This document shows positions 53,033-61,619 of a stretch of DNA of 64,000 nucleotides, in pieces (positions within the stretch are counted from its first letter, which is position 1; each line of letters begins with the position of its first letter). The stretch comes from Paralimibaculum aggregatum (lineage in GTDB: Bacteria; Pseudomonadota; Alphaproteobacteria; Rhodobacterales; Rhodobacteraceae). The notes under the pieces were generated by a model. It was not told the DNA's origin. It was given only the letters and a program-made list of their open reading frames with translations, and did not search any database. Location: positions 1-64,000 of the forward strand of contig NZ_BSYI01000023.1 of the NCBI RefSeq assembly GCF_030270585.1, given 5' to 3'. The position numbers were made by a program, and so were the translations under genes.

Positions 53033-54361
53033 ATGCGACGAGCGGGCAGAGAACGGCATTCAGGATGGCGCGGGGCGGCGACGGTCGCGCTCGTCGCGAT
53101 GGCGGGGGGCTGCGCCGGCGCGCAGGAGACCTCGCCGATCCCGCCGGCGCGCCCCGATGCGAAGGTCGCCGCGATGACCGCGGAGGCCGGCAGCGCCGGG
53201 GAGGCCGTGCCGATGCCGCCGGTCTCGCCCGCGGGCTTCGAGGCCTGGCGCGACGGCTTCCGCGCGCGCGCGCTCGGCGAGGGCATCTCCGCCGCCACCT
53301 TCGATGCCGCCTTCGCCGGGGTGGAGATCGACCCGGACATCGTGCGGCTCGACCGGCACCAGCCGGAGTTCACCCGGCGGATCTGGAAATATCTCGACAG
53401 CGCGGTCTCGCCGACGCGCATCGCCAACGGCCGCGGCAAGGCCGCCGAGCAGGCGGCGGCGCTGGCTGAGATCGAGGCGGAATACGGCGTCGATCGCGCA
53501 GCGGTGGTGGCGATCTGGGGGCTCGAGAGCGCCTATGGCGCGGTCAAGGGCAGCACGCCGGTGATGCGCGGGCTCGCCACGCTGGCCTATGACGGGCGGC
53601 GCCGGGCCTTCTTCGAGATCGAGCTCCTGGCGGCGCTGCGCATCCTCGAGGCACGGGAGATCGCTCCGGCCGGGCTGATCGGCTCCTGGGCCGGGGCGAT
53701 GGGGCATACCCAGCTGCTGCCGAGCAACTACCTGCGCTATGGCGTCGATGTCACCGGCGACGGGCGGCGCGACATCTGGGGGGCGGACCCGCGCGACGCG
53801 CTGGGCTCCACCGCGAACTACCTGAAATCCTTCGGCTGGACGCTGGGCCAGCCGGCCGTGCGCCGGATCACGCTGCCGGCCGGGTTCGACTACGGGCTGG
53901 CCGACCAGTCGGTCCGCCGCCCGGTGGCCGAGTGGCAGGCGATGGGCATCCGTGCTGCCGACGGCAGCGCCCTGCCCGCGGCGGCGGAGGTCGCGGTGCT
54001 GCTGCCCGCCGGCGCGGCCGGGCCGGCCTGGCTCGCCTATCCGAACTTCCGCGTCATCAAGCGCTACAACAACGCCACCGCCTATGCGCTCGGCATCTCG
54101 CTGCTGGCGCAGGAGATCTCCGGCGAGGGCATGGGGGTGGCCGGGCTCGACTGGCCGCGCGGCGACCGCCCGCTGACCCGCGACGAGAAGATGCTGCTGC
54201 AGCGCAGCCTCACCGCCCAGGGCTTCGACACCCAGGGCGTCGATGGCAGGATCGGCCCCAACACGCAGAAGGCGGTGCGCGCCTTCCAGGCGGCGGCCGG
54301 GCTCACGCCGGACGGATACGTCACCGAAGCGCTGCTGAAGCGGGTGGTCGCCGGCGGCTGA
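53033..54361 (+). CDS. Lytic murein transglycosylase B-type lipoprotein with C-terminal peptidoglycan-binding domain
   Basis: 442 residues. The N-terminal signal ends in MAGGC, with Cys27 as likely lipidation site. The MltB/SLT_2 catalytic domain has Glu165 in WGLESAYGAVKGSTPVM and the GSWAGAMGHTQLLPSNYL block. The C-terminal PG_binding_1 domain spans about 375-438 (LQRSLTAQGFDTQGVDGRIG). It cleaves glycan strands to 1,6-anhydro products. No good ribosome site is seen before ATG 53033. Confidence 0.94.
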   Translation: MRRAGRERHSGWRGAATVALVAMAGGCAGAQETSPIPPARPDAKVAAMTAEAGSAGEAVPMPPVSPAGFEAWRDGFRARALGEGISAATFDAAFAGVEIDPDIVRLDRHQPEFTRRIWKYLDSAVSPTRIANGRGKAAEQAAALAEIEAEYGVDRAAVVAIWGLESAYGAVKGSTPVMRGLATLAYDGRRRAFFEIELLAALRILEAREIAPAGLIGSWAGAMGHTQLLPSNYLRYGVDVTGDGRRDIWGADPRDALGSTANYLKSFGWTLGQPAVRRITLPAGFDYGLADQSVRRPVAEWQAMGIRAADGSALPAAAEVAVLLPAGAAGPAWLAYPNFRVIKRYNNATAYALGISLLAQEISGEGMGVAGLDWPRGDRPLTRDEKMLLQRSLTAQGFDTQGVDGRIGPNTQKAVRAFQAAAGLTPDGYVTEALLKRVVAGG

Positions 54362-54469
54362 GACGCGCCGCTCCCGGCACGGGAAACCGGCCGGGCAGGC
54401 CATTGCCGCCCGCCGGAGAGGCCGGCGGCGCCCGGGTCGCAAGGCCCCCGAAACAGCGCGGGAGACCAG

Positions 54470-55834
54470 ATGCGCGACGCTCCACCCCAGTCCCCGGACG
54501 GCTCGGCGCCGAACCAGTTTGCCCTGCTCGGGCGGCGGCGCTTCCTGCCGCTCTTCCTCGTGCAGTTCTTCGGGGCCTTCAACGATCAGGTCTACCAGAA
54601 GGCCTTCGTGGCGTTGATCACCTACCGGCTGGCGGACCAGCTCGAGATGCCGATCGCGCTGCTCGGGGTGATCGCCTCGGGGCTCTTCATCCTGCCCTTC
54701 GCCGTGGTCACGCCGACCGCGGGCCAGATCGCCGACCGGCTCGACAAGGCGGTGATGATGCGCTGGGTGAAGGGCTGGGAGATCGTGGTGATGGGCCTCG
54801 CCGTGATCGGCTATCACACCCAGAACGTGATCTTCCTCTACTTCGTGCTGTTCCTGATGGGCGCGCAGTCGGCGATGTTCGCGCCGATCAAGTATTCCGT
54901 GCTGCCGCAATATCTCCACCGCTCCGAGCTCGTCGGCGGCAACGGGCTGGTGCAGGGCTCGACCTTCCTCGCGATCATCTTCGGCACGATCATCGGCAAC
55001 GAGCTGATCCTTACCGAATACGGCGTGCAGATCGTCTCGGCGGTGGTCATCGCGGTGGCGGTGGCGGGGTTCGCGGCGAGCCTCTTCGCGCCGGCGGCGC
55101 CTCCGACGGAGACCGAGCGCCGGCCGATCGACTGGGTGTTTCCCCGCGCGATCTGGCACCTGGTGAAGCTCTGCCGCGGGCATCCGCCGGCATTCCGGGC
55201 GATCCTCGCGATCTCCTGGTTCTGGTTCCTCGGCGCCACCTTCCTCTCGCTGCTGCCGGCCTATGCCAAGGAGGCGCTGGGCGTCGACGAGGGCGTGCTG
55301 ACGGTGCTGCTCGCCGGCTTCTCGGTGGGCGTGGCGATCGGCGCCGTGGCGACCGAGGCGCTGACCCGGGGCCGGGTCGGCGTCAGCCTGCCGCCGGTCG
55401 GGGCGCTCGGCCTCGCGGCGATGGCGCTGGAGCTCTACATCGCCACCCCCGCGGCGCCGGCCGAGGGGGCGGCGCTGCTCTCGCGGGCGGAGTTCTTCGC
55501 CGACGCGCAGGGCTGGCGCATCCTGGCCGATTTCGTGCTGCTCGCGGCCTTCGCGGGGATGTATGTCACCCCGCTCAACACCGTGCTGCAGGCCGAGAGC
55601 CCGGATGCCCGGCGGGCGCAGTTCATCGCCTGCTCCAACGTGGTGGACGCCTCCTTCATGGTGGTCTCGGCGGTGGCGGTGGCGGTGTTCCTCGCGCTCG
55701 GGCTCGACGTGCCCTCGGTGCTCTGCCTGGTCACGCTGACCGGGCTGCCGATGGCCTTCCTGGTGGCCCGCTATGCGCCCGAGACGCCCATGGGCCGCGT
55801 TGCGCTCCGGCTCTGGCCACGCGGGCCGGGCTGA
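54470..55834 (+). CDS. MFS transporter, lysophospholipid transporter LplT-like
   Basis: 454 residues with about twelve hydrophobic segments. FFGAFNDQVYQKAFVALIT in the first helix and ADRLDKAVMMRW in loop 2-3 fit the LplT/Aas-MFS branch, which flips lysophospholipids inward for reacylation. The usual partner acyltransferase/acyl-ACP synthetase (Aas) is not adjacent in this window. GGGAGA lies 6-7 nt before ATG 54470. Confidence 0.85.
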   Translation: MRDAPPQSPDGSAPNQFALLGRRRFLPLFLVQFFGAFNDQVYQKAFVALITYRLADQLEMPIALLGVIASGLFILPFAVVTPTAGQIADRLDKAVMMRWVKGWEIVVMGLAVIGYHTQNVIFLYFVLFLMGAQSAMFAPIKYSVLPQYLHRSELVGGNGLVQGSTFLAIIFGTIIGNELILTEYGVQIVSAVVIAVAVAGFAASLFAPAAPPTETERRPIDWVFPRAIWHLVKLCRGHPPAFRAILAISWFWFLGATFLSLLPAYAKEALGVDEGVLTVLLAGFSVGVAIGAVATEALTRGRVGVSLPPVGALGLAAMALELYIATPAAPAEGAALLSRAEFFADAQGWRILADFVLLAAFAGMYVTPLNTVLQAESPDARRAQFIACSNVVDASFMVVSAVAVAVFLALGLDVPSVLCLVTLTGLPMAFLVARYAPETPMGRVALRLWPRGPG

Positions 55835-55911
55835 TCCCGGGGGCGGCAATTCTGGTTGACATAAGAAACCCTCAAAAATTGCCATTCAGCATGAAAAGTG
55901 GGAGCCGGGTC

Positions 55912-56312
55912 GTGCTGAAAACCGCCATTGCCGCCGGGCCCGCGGGCGTGCCGCCGACAGCGCGTTCGGTGCGGATATCGACAGCAGCACCGACGGGCTG
56001 ACAGTGCGCACGCAGTCGCCCCTGGTCGACGAGGCGCTGACCAATGCCTAGCTGTTTGACTACGACAATCCGAACATCGGCGGCGGCCAGGCGTCCTCGA
56101 TGAGCGGCACCGCCAGCGACATTCGGTTTTCCATCTGGAATGTCCTCAGCATGCCAGCTTTGGTTAGCGCGTCGAGCCAGGGCGGCATGGCGAACCCGGT
56201 GGTGACCCGGTTCGAGGTCACCGAAGGCGCGCAGGGCGTCGTGCCGCTGGCGGCCCCGGCGCTGCTGCTGCTCACGGGGATCGGGGCGCTGGCGCTCCGC
56301 CGCCGCGCCTGA
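55912..56312 (+). pseudogene. Broken VPLPA/PEP-CTERM-type surface protein gene
   Basis: GTG 55912 has GGGAG 7 nt upstream and opens a signal-peptide-like VLKTAIAAG. The frame then shifts to a soluble-domain frame (AFGADIDSSTDGLTVRTQ), which meets a TAG at 56049 and then continues in the same frame (LFDYDNPNIGGGQASS). It ends VVPLAAPALLLLTGIGALAL followed by RRRA, a VPLPA-CTERM-like sorting tail: short motif, hydrophobic helix, Arg cluster. So a short exported protein has decayed by at least one frameshift and one nonsense change, or by recoding. The upstream DNA is AT-rich with TTGACA at 55856. Confidence 0.65.
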
Positions 56313-56351
56313 GCCCTTGCGCGAGGTGGCCCCGGCGCGCTAGCCGGGGTC

Positions 56352-56801
56352 ATGCGCGATAAATTCTGGGAACTGCCGCTCGAGCGGCTGACCGCGCCCG
56401 AATGGGAGGCGCTCTGCGACGGCTGCGGCCGCTGCTGCGTGCTCAAGCTCGAGGACTGGGACACCGGCGAGGTGCACTACACCGATATCGGCTGCCGGCT
56501 GTTCGACGACCGCACTTGCCGATGCGGCAACTATCCCCTGCGCAAGCAGCTCGTCGAGGGCTGCGTGGTGCTGAGCCTCGCCAACCTGCCGGAGGTGGCG
56601 AGCTGGCTGCCGAAAAGCTGCGCCTATCGCCGGCTGCACGAGGGCAGGGGGCTGGCGGAGTGGCACCCGCTGATCTCGGGCGATCCGGAGAGCGTGCATG
56701 CCGCCGGCATCTCGATGCGCGGGCGCACCGTTCCGGAATGGGAGGTCGCCGAGGAGGATCAGGAGGACCACATCCTCGAGGACCCGGCCGAGGCCGGCTG
56801 A
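56352..56801 (+). CDS. YcgN-family cysteine cluster protein (UPF0260)
   Basis: 149 residues with the conserved cysteines CDGCGRCC (Cys22, 25, 28, 29), Cys48, Cys56, Cys58 and Cys71 and the DWDTGEVHYTDIGCRLFD stretch typical of YcgN/UPF0260. Length is normal for the family. It probably binds a metal or Fe-S centre; the biochemical role is not established. ATG 56352 lacks a strong ribosome site. Confidence 0.92.
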   Translation: MRDKFWELPLERLTAPEWEALCDGCGRCCVLKLEDWDTGEVHYTDIGCRLFDDRTCRCGNYPLRKQLVEGCVVLSLANLPEVASWLPKSCAYRRLHEGRGLAEWHPLISGDPESVHAAGISMRGRTVPEWEVAEEDQEDHILEDPAEAG

Positions 56802-56906
56802 GCGCCGCCGGCGGGGCTTCCCCGCTGGACCTCTGATCCGGTTCGTCTATGCTCCGGGACCCATGGGGGCCGGCATGCCGCCGCCCCCGTATCAGCCGGA
56901 GCCGCC

Positions 56907-57959
56907 ATGCCCGAAGCACGCGACAGCCGCCATTTGCGCCGGGTGAAGCGCCTTGCCGACCTGCTCGCGGCGCTGCGCGAGACCGTGGCGGCGCTGGCCG
57001 AGGCGCTGCCCACCCGGCCTTCGGCGCGCGACGACGACACCATCCGCGCGCTGGCGGAACGCCTTTCCGGGCTCGAGCCGGGCATCCGCCAGACCGCGAG
57101 CTGGCTGCGCAAATCCGCCGAGGGCAGCGCGGAGGCGCGGATGCTGGCGGAGGCACGGGTCAGCCTCGCCGCCCTGCCGCGGGTGCTGGCCGCCATCGAG
57201 CGCATGCTCGCCCGGGTCCCCGAGCCGCTGTTTCCGAAGCCTGTCCCGACCGACAGCGCCGGGCGCCGGCTCGAGGTGCTGTCCCGCGGCTTCGCGCTGC
57301 TCGAGGTGGCGGCCAGCGGCAATCTGCAGGCCAGCGGCATGGAGGAATACGGCTTCCCGTTCATCCCGCTCGATCTCGAGCACTATGTCTGGGGCCTGCA
57401 GGCGATGTGGCGGCTGCTCGTCGCGCTCGGCCGGGCGGAGGGCGCGCGCTATCTCGAGGTCGGCTGCGGCGCCGGCGGCAAGCTGATCCTGGCGCACGAG
57501 TTCTTCTCCACGGTCGAGGGCATCGAATACGATGCCGGCTATGTCGAGCGCGCGGCGCTGCTCGGCAACACCACCTGGCCCGGGCGCAAGGTGACCCATG
57601 CCGATGCGCTGCATTTCGACCGCTATGGCGAGTTCGACGCGATCTATTCCTATGTCCCGCTGCGCGACCCCGAGCTGCACAACACCATGGAGCAGCGGCT
57701 CTACACCCAGGCACGCGACGGCACGGTGATCTTCGCGCCGATGCTGCGGGCCTCGTTCCTGCACACCGAGCTTCCGCGCTTCGAGCCGGGCCTCTTCGTG
57801 AAGGGCTATTTCGGCGCCGAGATGCAGGCGCTGCGCGACGAGGCCGAGCTGGTCGGCGGGATCGCGCCGCCGCCGCTGCCGCGCCGCCACCGGATCGAGC
57901 GGCGCAACCTGCTGCAACCGGTGATCGACAGGCTGGCAAGGGCCGGCTTCGCCCCGTGA
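56907..57959 (+). CDS. SAM-methyltransferase-like protein with helical N-terminus (paralogue A)
   Basis: 350 residues. Residues 1-135 are helical. A class I Rossmann motif YLEVGCGAGGK sits at 182-192, then VEGIEYDAGYVERA as motif II and FDRYGEFDAIYSYVPL. The family could be a protein or small-molecule methyltransferase; the helical head is not one I recognise. CGGAG lies 6 nt before ATG 56907. Its stop overlaps the GTG of paralogue B (GTGA). Confidence 0.75.
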   Translation: MPEARDSRHLRRVKRLADLLAALRETVAALAEALPTRPSARDDDTIRALAERLSGLEPGIRQTASWLRKSAEGSAEARMLAEARVSLAALPRVLAAIERMLARVPEPLFPKPVPTDSAGRRLEVLSRGFALLEVAASGNLQASGMEEYGFPFIPLDLEHYVWGLQAMWRLLVALGRAEGARYLEVGCGAGGKLILAHEFFSTVEGIEYDAGYVERAALLGNTTWPGRKVTHADALHFDRYGEFDAIYSYVPLRDPELHNTMEQRLYTQARDGTVIFAPMLRASFLHTELPRFEPGLFVKGYFGAEMQALRDEAELVGGIAPPPLPRRHRIERRNLLQPVIDRLARAGFAP

Positions 57960-59017
57960 GCCGGTTCGCCGAGCGGCGCGAGGCACGGCGGGCGGCAGCG
58001 CTCGCGGTGGCCATGGCGGCGCTCGGCACGGAAGTGGACGCGATCTGCGCGGAGCTCGGACGCCGCCCGACGGCACGGGATCTGGCGCGGGTCGCCGAGG
58101 CGCGGCGGCGGCTCCCATCGCTCGTCCAGGCGCTGCGCCAGGCCTCCGGGTATCTGCGCCGCGACAACCCGGAGGCGCCCCTCCGGCACCGCGCCGCGCT
58201 CGGCCGGGCCAGGGCGACGATCGCCTCGGCCCGGCATCTCTGCGCCGGGCTCGACCGGCTGCTGGCGCATGCGCCGATACCGCTGATGCCGCCCGAGGTG
58301 TCGGACTGCCTGGCCGACCGCCGCGGCGAGGTGATCGGCCGGGCCTTCCGCGGGCTGGAGCAGGCGATCAACGGGCCCGGCCAGGCGGAGGCGCTGGCCG
58401 GGGCGGTGTTTCCCTATATCCCCTATCCGCCGGCCCGCTTCACCGCGTTCCTGCAGGCCGCCTGGCGGGTGCTCGCCGTGCTCGGCCGCGCCGAGGGCGC
58501 GCGCTTTCTCGAGATCGGGGCCGGCGCCGGCGCCAAGCAGCTGATCGCCGCGCAGTTCTTCCCCGCGCCCGAGGGGATCGAGCTCGATGCCGGCTATCTC
58601 GCCCGCGCCGGGCAGCTCGCGGCGCAGGCGCCGGAGGGCGCCCGGCTGTTCGCCGCCGATGCAACCCGCTTCGACCGCTATGGCGATTACGACGTGATCT
58701 ATGCCTATTTCCCGCTGCGCGAGAGTGCTGCCGAAAGCGCGCTGGAGCGCGAGATCCACCGCCAGATGCGGCACGGCTCGGTGGCTCTCATGCCCTATGT
58801 GCGGCAGACCTTCATCCACGAGATCGAACAGATCGCGCCGGGCGTGGTGGTGAAGGGGTACGCGGGCGCCGAGCTCGCCGCGCTGCGCCGGGATGCCGAG
58901 CTGATCGGGCCGGCGGTGCCGCCGCTGCCCGAGCACGCCACCCTGGTCGAGCGCGACCGCTGCGCCCCGGCCCGCGCGGCGCTGCGGCGCAACGGCTTCA
59001 CCCCGCACGCGCTCTGA
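57956..59017 (+). CDS. SAM-methyltransferase-like protein with helical N-terminus (paralogue B)
   Basis: 353 residues, same layout as the preceding gene: a helical region 1-110, then FLEIGAGAGAK at 184-194, EGIELDAGYLARA, FDRYGDYDVIYAYFPL and a similar C-terminus (VVKGYAGAELAALRRDAELIG). The first motif has GAGAG where paralogue A has GCGAG. It starts with GTG at 57956 inside the stop of the upstream gene and has no good ribosome site, so it depends on coupling. It converges on the chemotaxis cheY gene 8 bp away. Confidence 0.75.
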   Translation: MSRFAERREARRAAALAVAMAALGTEVDAICAELGRRPTARDLARVAEARRRLPSLVQALRQASGYLRRDNPEAPLRHRAALGRARATIASARHLCAGLDRLLAHAPIPLMPPEVSDCLADRRGEVIGRAFRGLEQAINGPGQAEALAGAVFPYIPYPPARFTAFLQAAWRVLAVLGRAEGARFLEIGAGAGAKQLIAAQFFPAPEGIELDAGYLARAGQLAAQAPEGARLFAADATRFDRYGDYDVIYAYFPLRESAAESALEREIHRQMRHGSVALMPYVRQTFIHEIEQIAPGVVVKGYAGAELAALRRDAELIGPAVPPLPEHATLVERDRCAPARAALRRNGFTPHAL

Positions 59018-59025
59018 CCGGGGCC

Positions 59026-59391
59026 TCAGCCGATGAACTTCTTCACCGTAAGCTCGAGCTGCAGCTCGTTGAACGGCTTCACGATCCAGCCGGAGGCGCC
59101 CGCCTTCTTGCCGGCGCGCATGGTGTCGGCCTGGCCTTCGGTGGTCAGCATCACCATCGGCAGGCCCTGGTAGCGGCTCTCCCTGCGGACATTCGCGATG
59201 AAGTCGAGCCCGTTCATGTTGGGCATGTTGAGATCCGTGATCACCAGATCGACCTTGTTGCTCTCGAGCTGCGAGAGGCCCTCCACACCGTCCTCGGCGT
59301 CAAGGATCTGGTAGCCCAGCGGCTCGAGGGCGAAGCGCACCATGTCGCGGATGCTGCGCGAATCATCGACTGCGAGGATCGTCTTGCTCAT
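59026..59391 (-). CDS. cheY: CheY-type chemotaxis response regulator
   Basis: 121-residue single receiver domain. Acidic pocket Asp9/Asp10, phospho-acceptor Asp53 (ITDLNMPNMNG), Thr83 and Lys105 (IVKPF) are all present. It carries the chemotaxis signal to the flagellar motor or acts as a phosphate sink. AGGAG precedes ATG 59391. Co-directional with the STAS gene 54 bp upstream. Confidence 0.95.
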   Translation of the reverse strand: MSKTILAVDDSRSIRDMVRFALEPLGYQILDAEDGVEGLSQLESNKVDLVITDLNMPNMNGLDFIANVRRESRYQGLPMVMLTTEGQADTMRAGKKAGASGWIVKPFNELQLELTVKKFIG

Positions 59392-59445
59392 CTTCTCTCC
59401 TGTCGCTCATCCGTGGCTCGTGAGGGGCATGGCCGGCATGGCGTG

Positions 59446-59724
59446 TCAGTGGCCGGGGGCGAGGGCGGCCGCGGCCCGCGGCCCGAGATCGAGGGGCGTG
59501 CCGCGGGCCGCGGCCGAGGCGCGCGCCGCCGCGAGCAGCTGCAGCGCGCAGGGCAGCAGCGTGCCCGGGCCGATCTCGATGCTGAGCGCGGCGCCCGCCG
59601 CATCGGCCCGGCCGAGCCCGGCGAGCAGCGCATCGCGCACCGCGCCGGCCTCGGCCGGGCCGAGCTCGGCCGGGATCTCGATTGCCGCGGGGGCGGCGTC
59701 GCTGTCGGGTGCGGGGTCGTCCAT
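59446..59724 (-). CDS. Small STAS-domain-like protein of the chemotaxis locus
   Basis: 92 residues. AIEIPAELGPAEAGAVRDALLAGL, LSIEIGPGTLLPCALQLLAAA and AARGTPLDLGPRAA resemble the STAS/MlaB-like fold (strand-helix pattern with the central motif before helix 2). STAS proteins next to cheY are known from alphaproteobacterial che operons, often as the first gene. The usual phosphorylatable Ser is not clear. GGAG lies 8 nt before ATG 59724. Confidence 0.65.
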   Translation of the reverse strand: MDDPAPDSDAAPAAIEIPAELGPAEAGAVRDALLAGLGRADAAGAALSIEIGPGTLLPCALQLLAAARASAAARGTPLDLGPRAAAALAPGH

Positions 59725-59854
59725 CTCTCGTCTCCGGCGCCGGTTTCGGTCTGCCGCGAGATAACAATATCTTTGTAAATGGGCTGCTAATCTTGGGCGC
59801 AGGCCGGAGCGGGAAGTTCGGCCGGCACCATTGCGAGCACCCAGAGGTCCATTC
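59725..59854. promoter_or_regulatory. AT-rich divergent promoter region of the chemotaxis locus
   Basis: 130 bp between divergent starts, with an AT-rich core (GATAACAATATCTTTGTAAAT, 59759-59779) in otherwise very GC-rich DNA. Likely to hold promoters for both the STAS-cheY unit and the helical protein gene. No specific sigma-factor consensus was identified with confidence. Confidence 0.45.
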
Positions 59855-60508
59855 ATGCGTGATCCGATTGCAGCCCCGGCCACTGGCGCGACGAGGCAGC
59901 GCCTCGGCCCGATCACCGAGCGGGTGCGCGCCGCCTTCGAGCTGATGTCGCAGGCGATCCTGACCATTCCGAGGAGCCATCCCGAGATGGCGCTGTCCAT
60001 GCGCGGGCCGCTCGGCCGCCTCGTGGCAGCCGGTCAGAACCGCGACACCTTCGACCAGCGAATCACCCATATCGAGGCCGCGATGGAGGCGGCCTGCGCG
60101 CGACCGGCAGACCAGCGCGTGGCGGCCTTTCACGTGGTGGCGCAGCAGCTCGTGGAGCTGGCGCGGCTGCTCGAGCAGACCTCGGCGATCGCCGCGAAGG
60201 CCTTCGGCGAGGTGCTGGCGGCGGTCGACCGGCGCAATGCGGTGGCGCTTTCGGGGCTCGAGCGCGAGCGCCGCGAGATGCTCGGCGAGATCGGCCGCAA
60301 GGGCCTGCATGCGGCGACGGATCTGGCCGCCGCGGGGGAGGTGCTCGGCGCGGAGGCCGAGGGCGTCTTCGCCGGCGTGGATCGCAACCTGTCCCGGGGC
60401 GCGATCGAGGGCGCCGATCTGGCCTGGATGATGGCGCTCTACACCATGGAGGACGAGCGCCGCGTGCATCGCCAGGCCATCGCCCGCGTGGTGGCGGACC
60501 TCGCCTGA
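59855..60508 (+). CDS. Helical protein of unknown function inside the chemotaxis locus
   Basis: 217 residues, predicted almost entirely alpha-helical, without signal peptide or membrane segment. A segment AGQNRDTFDQRITHIEAAMEAA recalls the Q-x-D-x-x-x-Q-R-x-x-H heptads in helical bundle proteins of chemotaxis, but I cannot assign a family. AGAGG lies 8 nt before ATG 59855. It is divergent from STAS-cheY and converges on cheB (45 bp apart). It could be an auxiliary adaptor or CheY-P phosphatase; this is speculation. Confidence 0.7.
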   Translation: MRDPIAAPATGATRQRLGPITERVRAAFELMSQAILTIPRSHPEMALSMRGPLGRLVAAGQNRDTFDQRITHIEAAMEAACARPADQRVAAFHVVAQQLVELARLLEQTSAIAAKAFGEVLAAVDRRNAVALSGLERERREMLGEIGRKGLHAATDLAAAGEVLGAEAEGVFAGVDRNLSRGAIEGADLAWMMALYTMEDERRVHRQAIARVVADLA

Positions 60509-60553
60509 GCCGGGTTTCCGGCCGGGGGCGCCTAGTGCCGGCGCGGCGCGCGC

Positions 60554-61618
60554 TCAGACCTTCTCGCGCCCGTGCTCGATCAGCAGCGCCGGCAGCTCGC
60601 CGAGCGCCGCCTCGCGCATCACCGCCCCGGCCTTCATCGCCTCCTTCGGCATGCCATAGACGATGCAGGTGGTCTCGTTCTGCCCGAGGGTCATTGCCCC
60701 GGCGCCGCGCATCTCCTTCAGCCCGGCGGCGCCGTCGCTGCCCATGCCGGTCATGATCACGCCGATGGCATTGGCCCCGGCGGCGCGGGCGACCGAGCGG
60801 AACAGCACATCCACCGAGGGGCGGTGGCGGCTGACCAGGGGGCCGTCCTCGATCTGCACGAAATAGGTCGCGCCGGAGCGTTTCAGCACCATGTGGCGGT
60901 TGCCCGGGGCGATCAGCGCCTGCCCGCGCAGCACGCTGTCGCCATGGGCGGCCTCCTTCACGGTGATCCGCGTGCCGAGATCGAGCCGTTCGGCGAAGGC
61001 CCTGGTGAAGCCGGCCGGCATGTGCTGCACGATCACGATGGGCGGGCAGAAGGGCGGCATCGACTCGAGCAGAAAGCGCAGCGCCTCGGTGCCGCCGGTC
61101 GAGGCGCCGATGGCGACGACGGTCTGGGTGGTGCGGGCCATCGCGGTGCCGCGCGGCGGGGCCGGATCGCCCGGCGGCGGCGCCGCGCGCGGCCGGCGCA
61201 GGCTGACCCGGGCCCGGGCCGCGGCGCGCACCGCATCCTGGATCCGGATGGCGCTCTCCTCAAGGAACTGCCGGGTCGAGACCGCGGGCTTGCGGATGAT
61301 CTCCACGGCGCCGGCCTCGAGCGCGTCGAACATGGTGCGCGTGCCCTCGCCGACCAGCGACGAGCAGACGATCACCGGCACCGGGCGCTGCGCCATCAGG
61401 CGGCGCAGAAAGGTGATCCCGTCCATCCGCGGCATCTCGACATCGAGGGTGATCACGTCCGGCACCTCGCGGCGCAGCATCTCCGCCGCCTGGAACGGGT
61501 CGTTGGCCGCGCCCATCACCTCGAGATCCGGCGCGGCGCCGATCAGCTCGCTCATCGTCCGGCGCACCACCGCGCTGTCATCCACCACGAGGACGCGGAT
61601 CGGCCTGGCCTGCGGCAT
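60554..61618 (-). CDS. cheB: Chemotaxis protein-glutamate methylesterase/deamidase CheB
   Basis: 354 residues: a receiver domain with Asp59 ([13 protein letters not shown]), a Pro/Arg-rich linker (about 140-160), and the methylesterase domain with Ser173 ([10 protein letters not shown]), His199 (QHMP) and the Asp in GMGSDGA. It removes methyl groups from chemoreceptor glutamates. It starts 1 nt after the cheR stop with AAGGAA upstream. Confidence 0.96.
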   Translation of the reverse strand: MPQARPIRVLVVDDSAVVRRTMSELIGAAPDLEVMGAANDPFQAAEMLRREVPDVITLDVEMPRMDGITFLRRLMAQRPVPVIVCSSLVGEGTRTMFDALEAGAVEIIRKPAVSTRQFLEESAIRIQDAVRAAARARVSLRRPRAAPPPGDPAPPRGTAMARTTQTVVAIGASTGGTEALRFLLESMPPFCPPIVIVQHMPAGFTRAFAERLDLGTRITVKEAAHGDSVLRGQALIAPGNRHMVLKRSGATYFVQIEDGPLVSRHRPSVDVLFRSVARAAGANAIGVIMTGMGSDGAAGLKEMRGAGAMTLGQNETTCIVYGMPKEAMKAGAVMREAALGELPALLIEHGREKV

Positions 61619-61619
61619 G

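Noticed and set aside
53060-55885. A 941-codon minus-strand frame covering the transglycosylase and LplT-like genes
   Set aside because: Antisense shadow of two well-supported genes; translation is repetitive Arg/His/Glu/Gln-rich.
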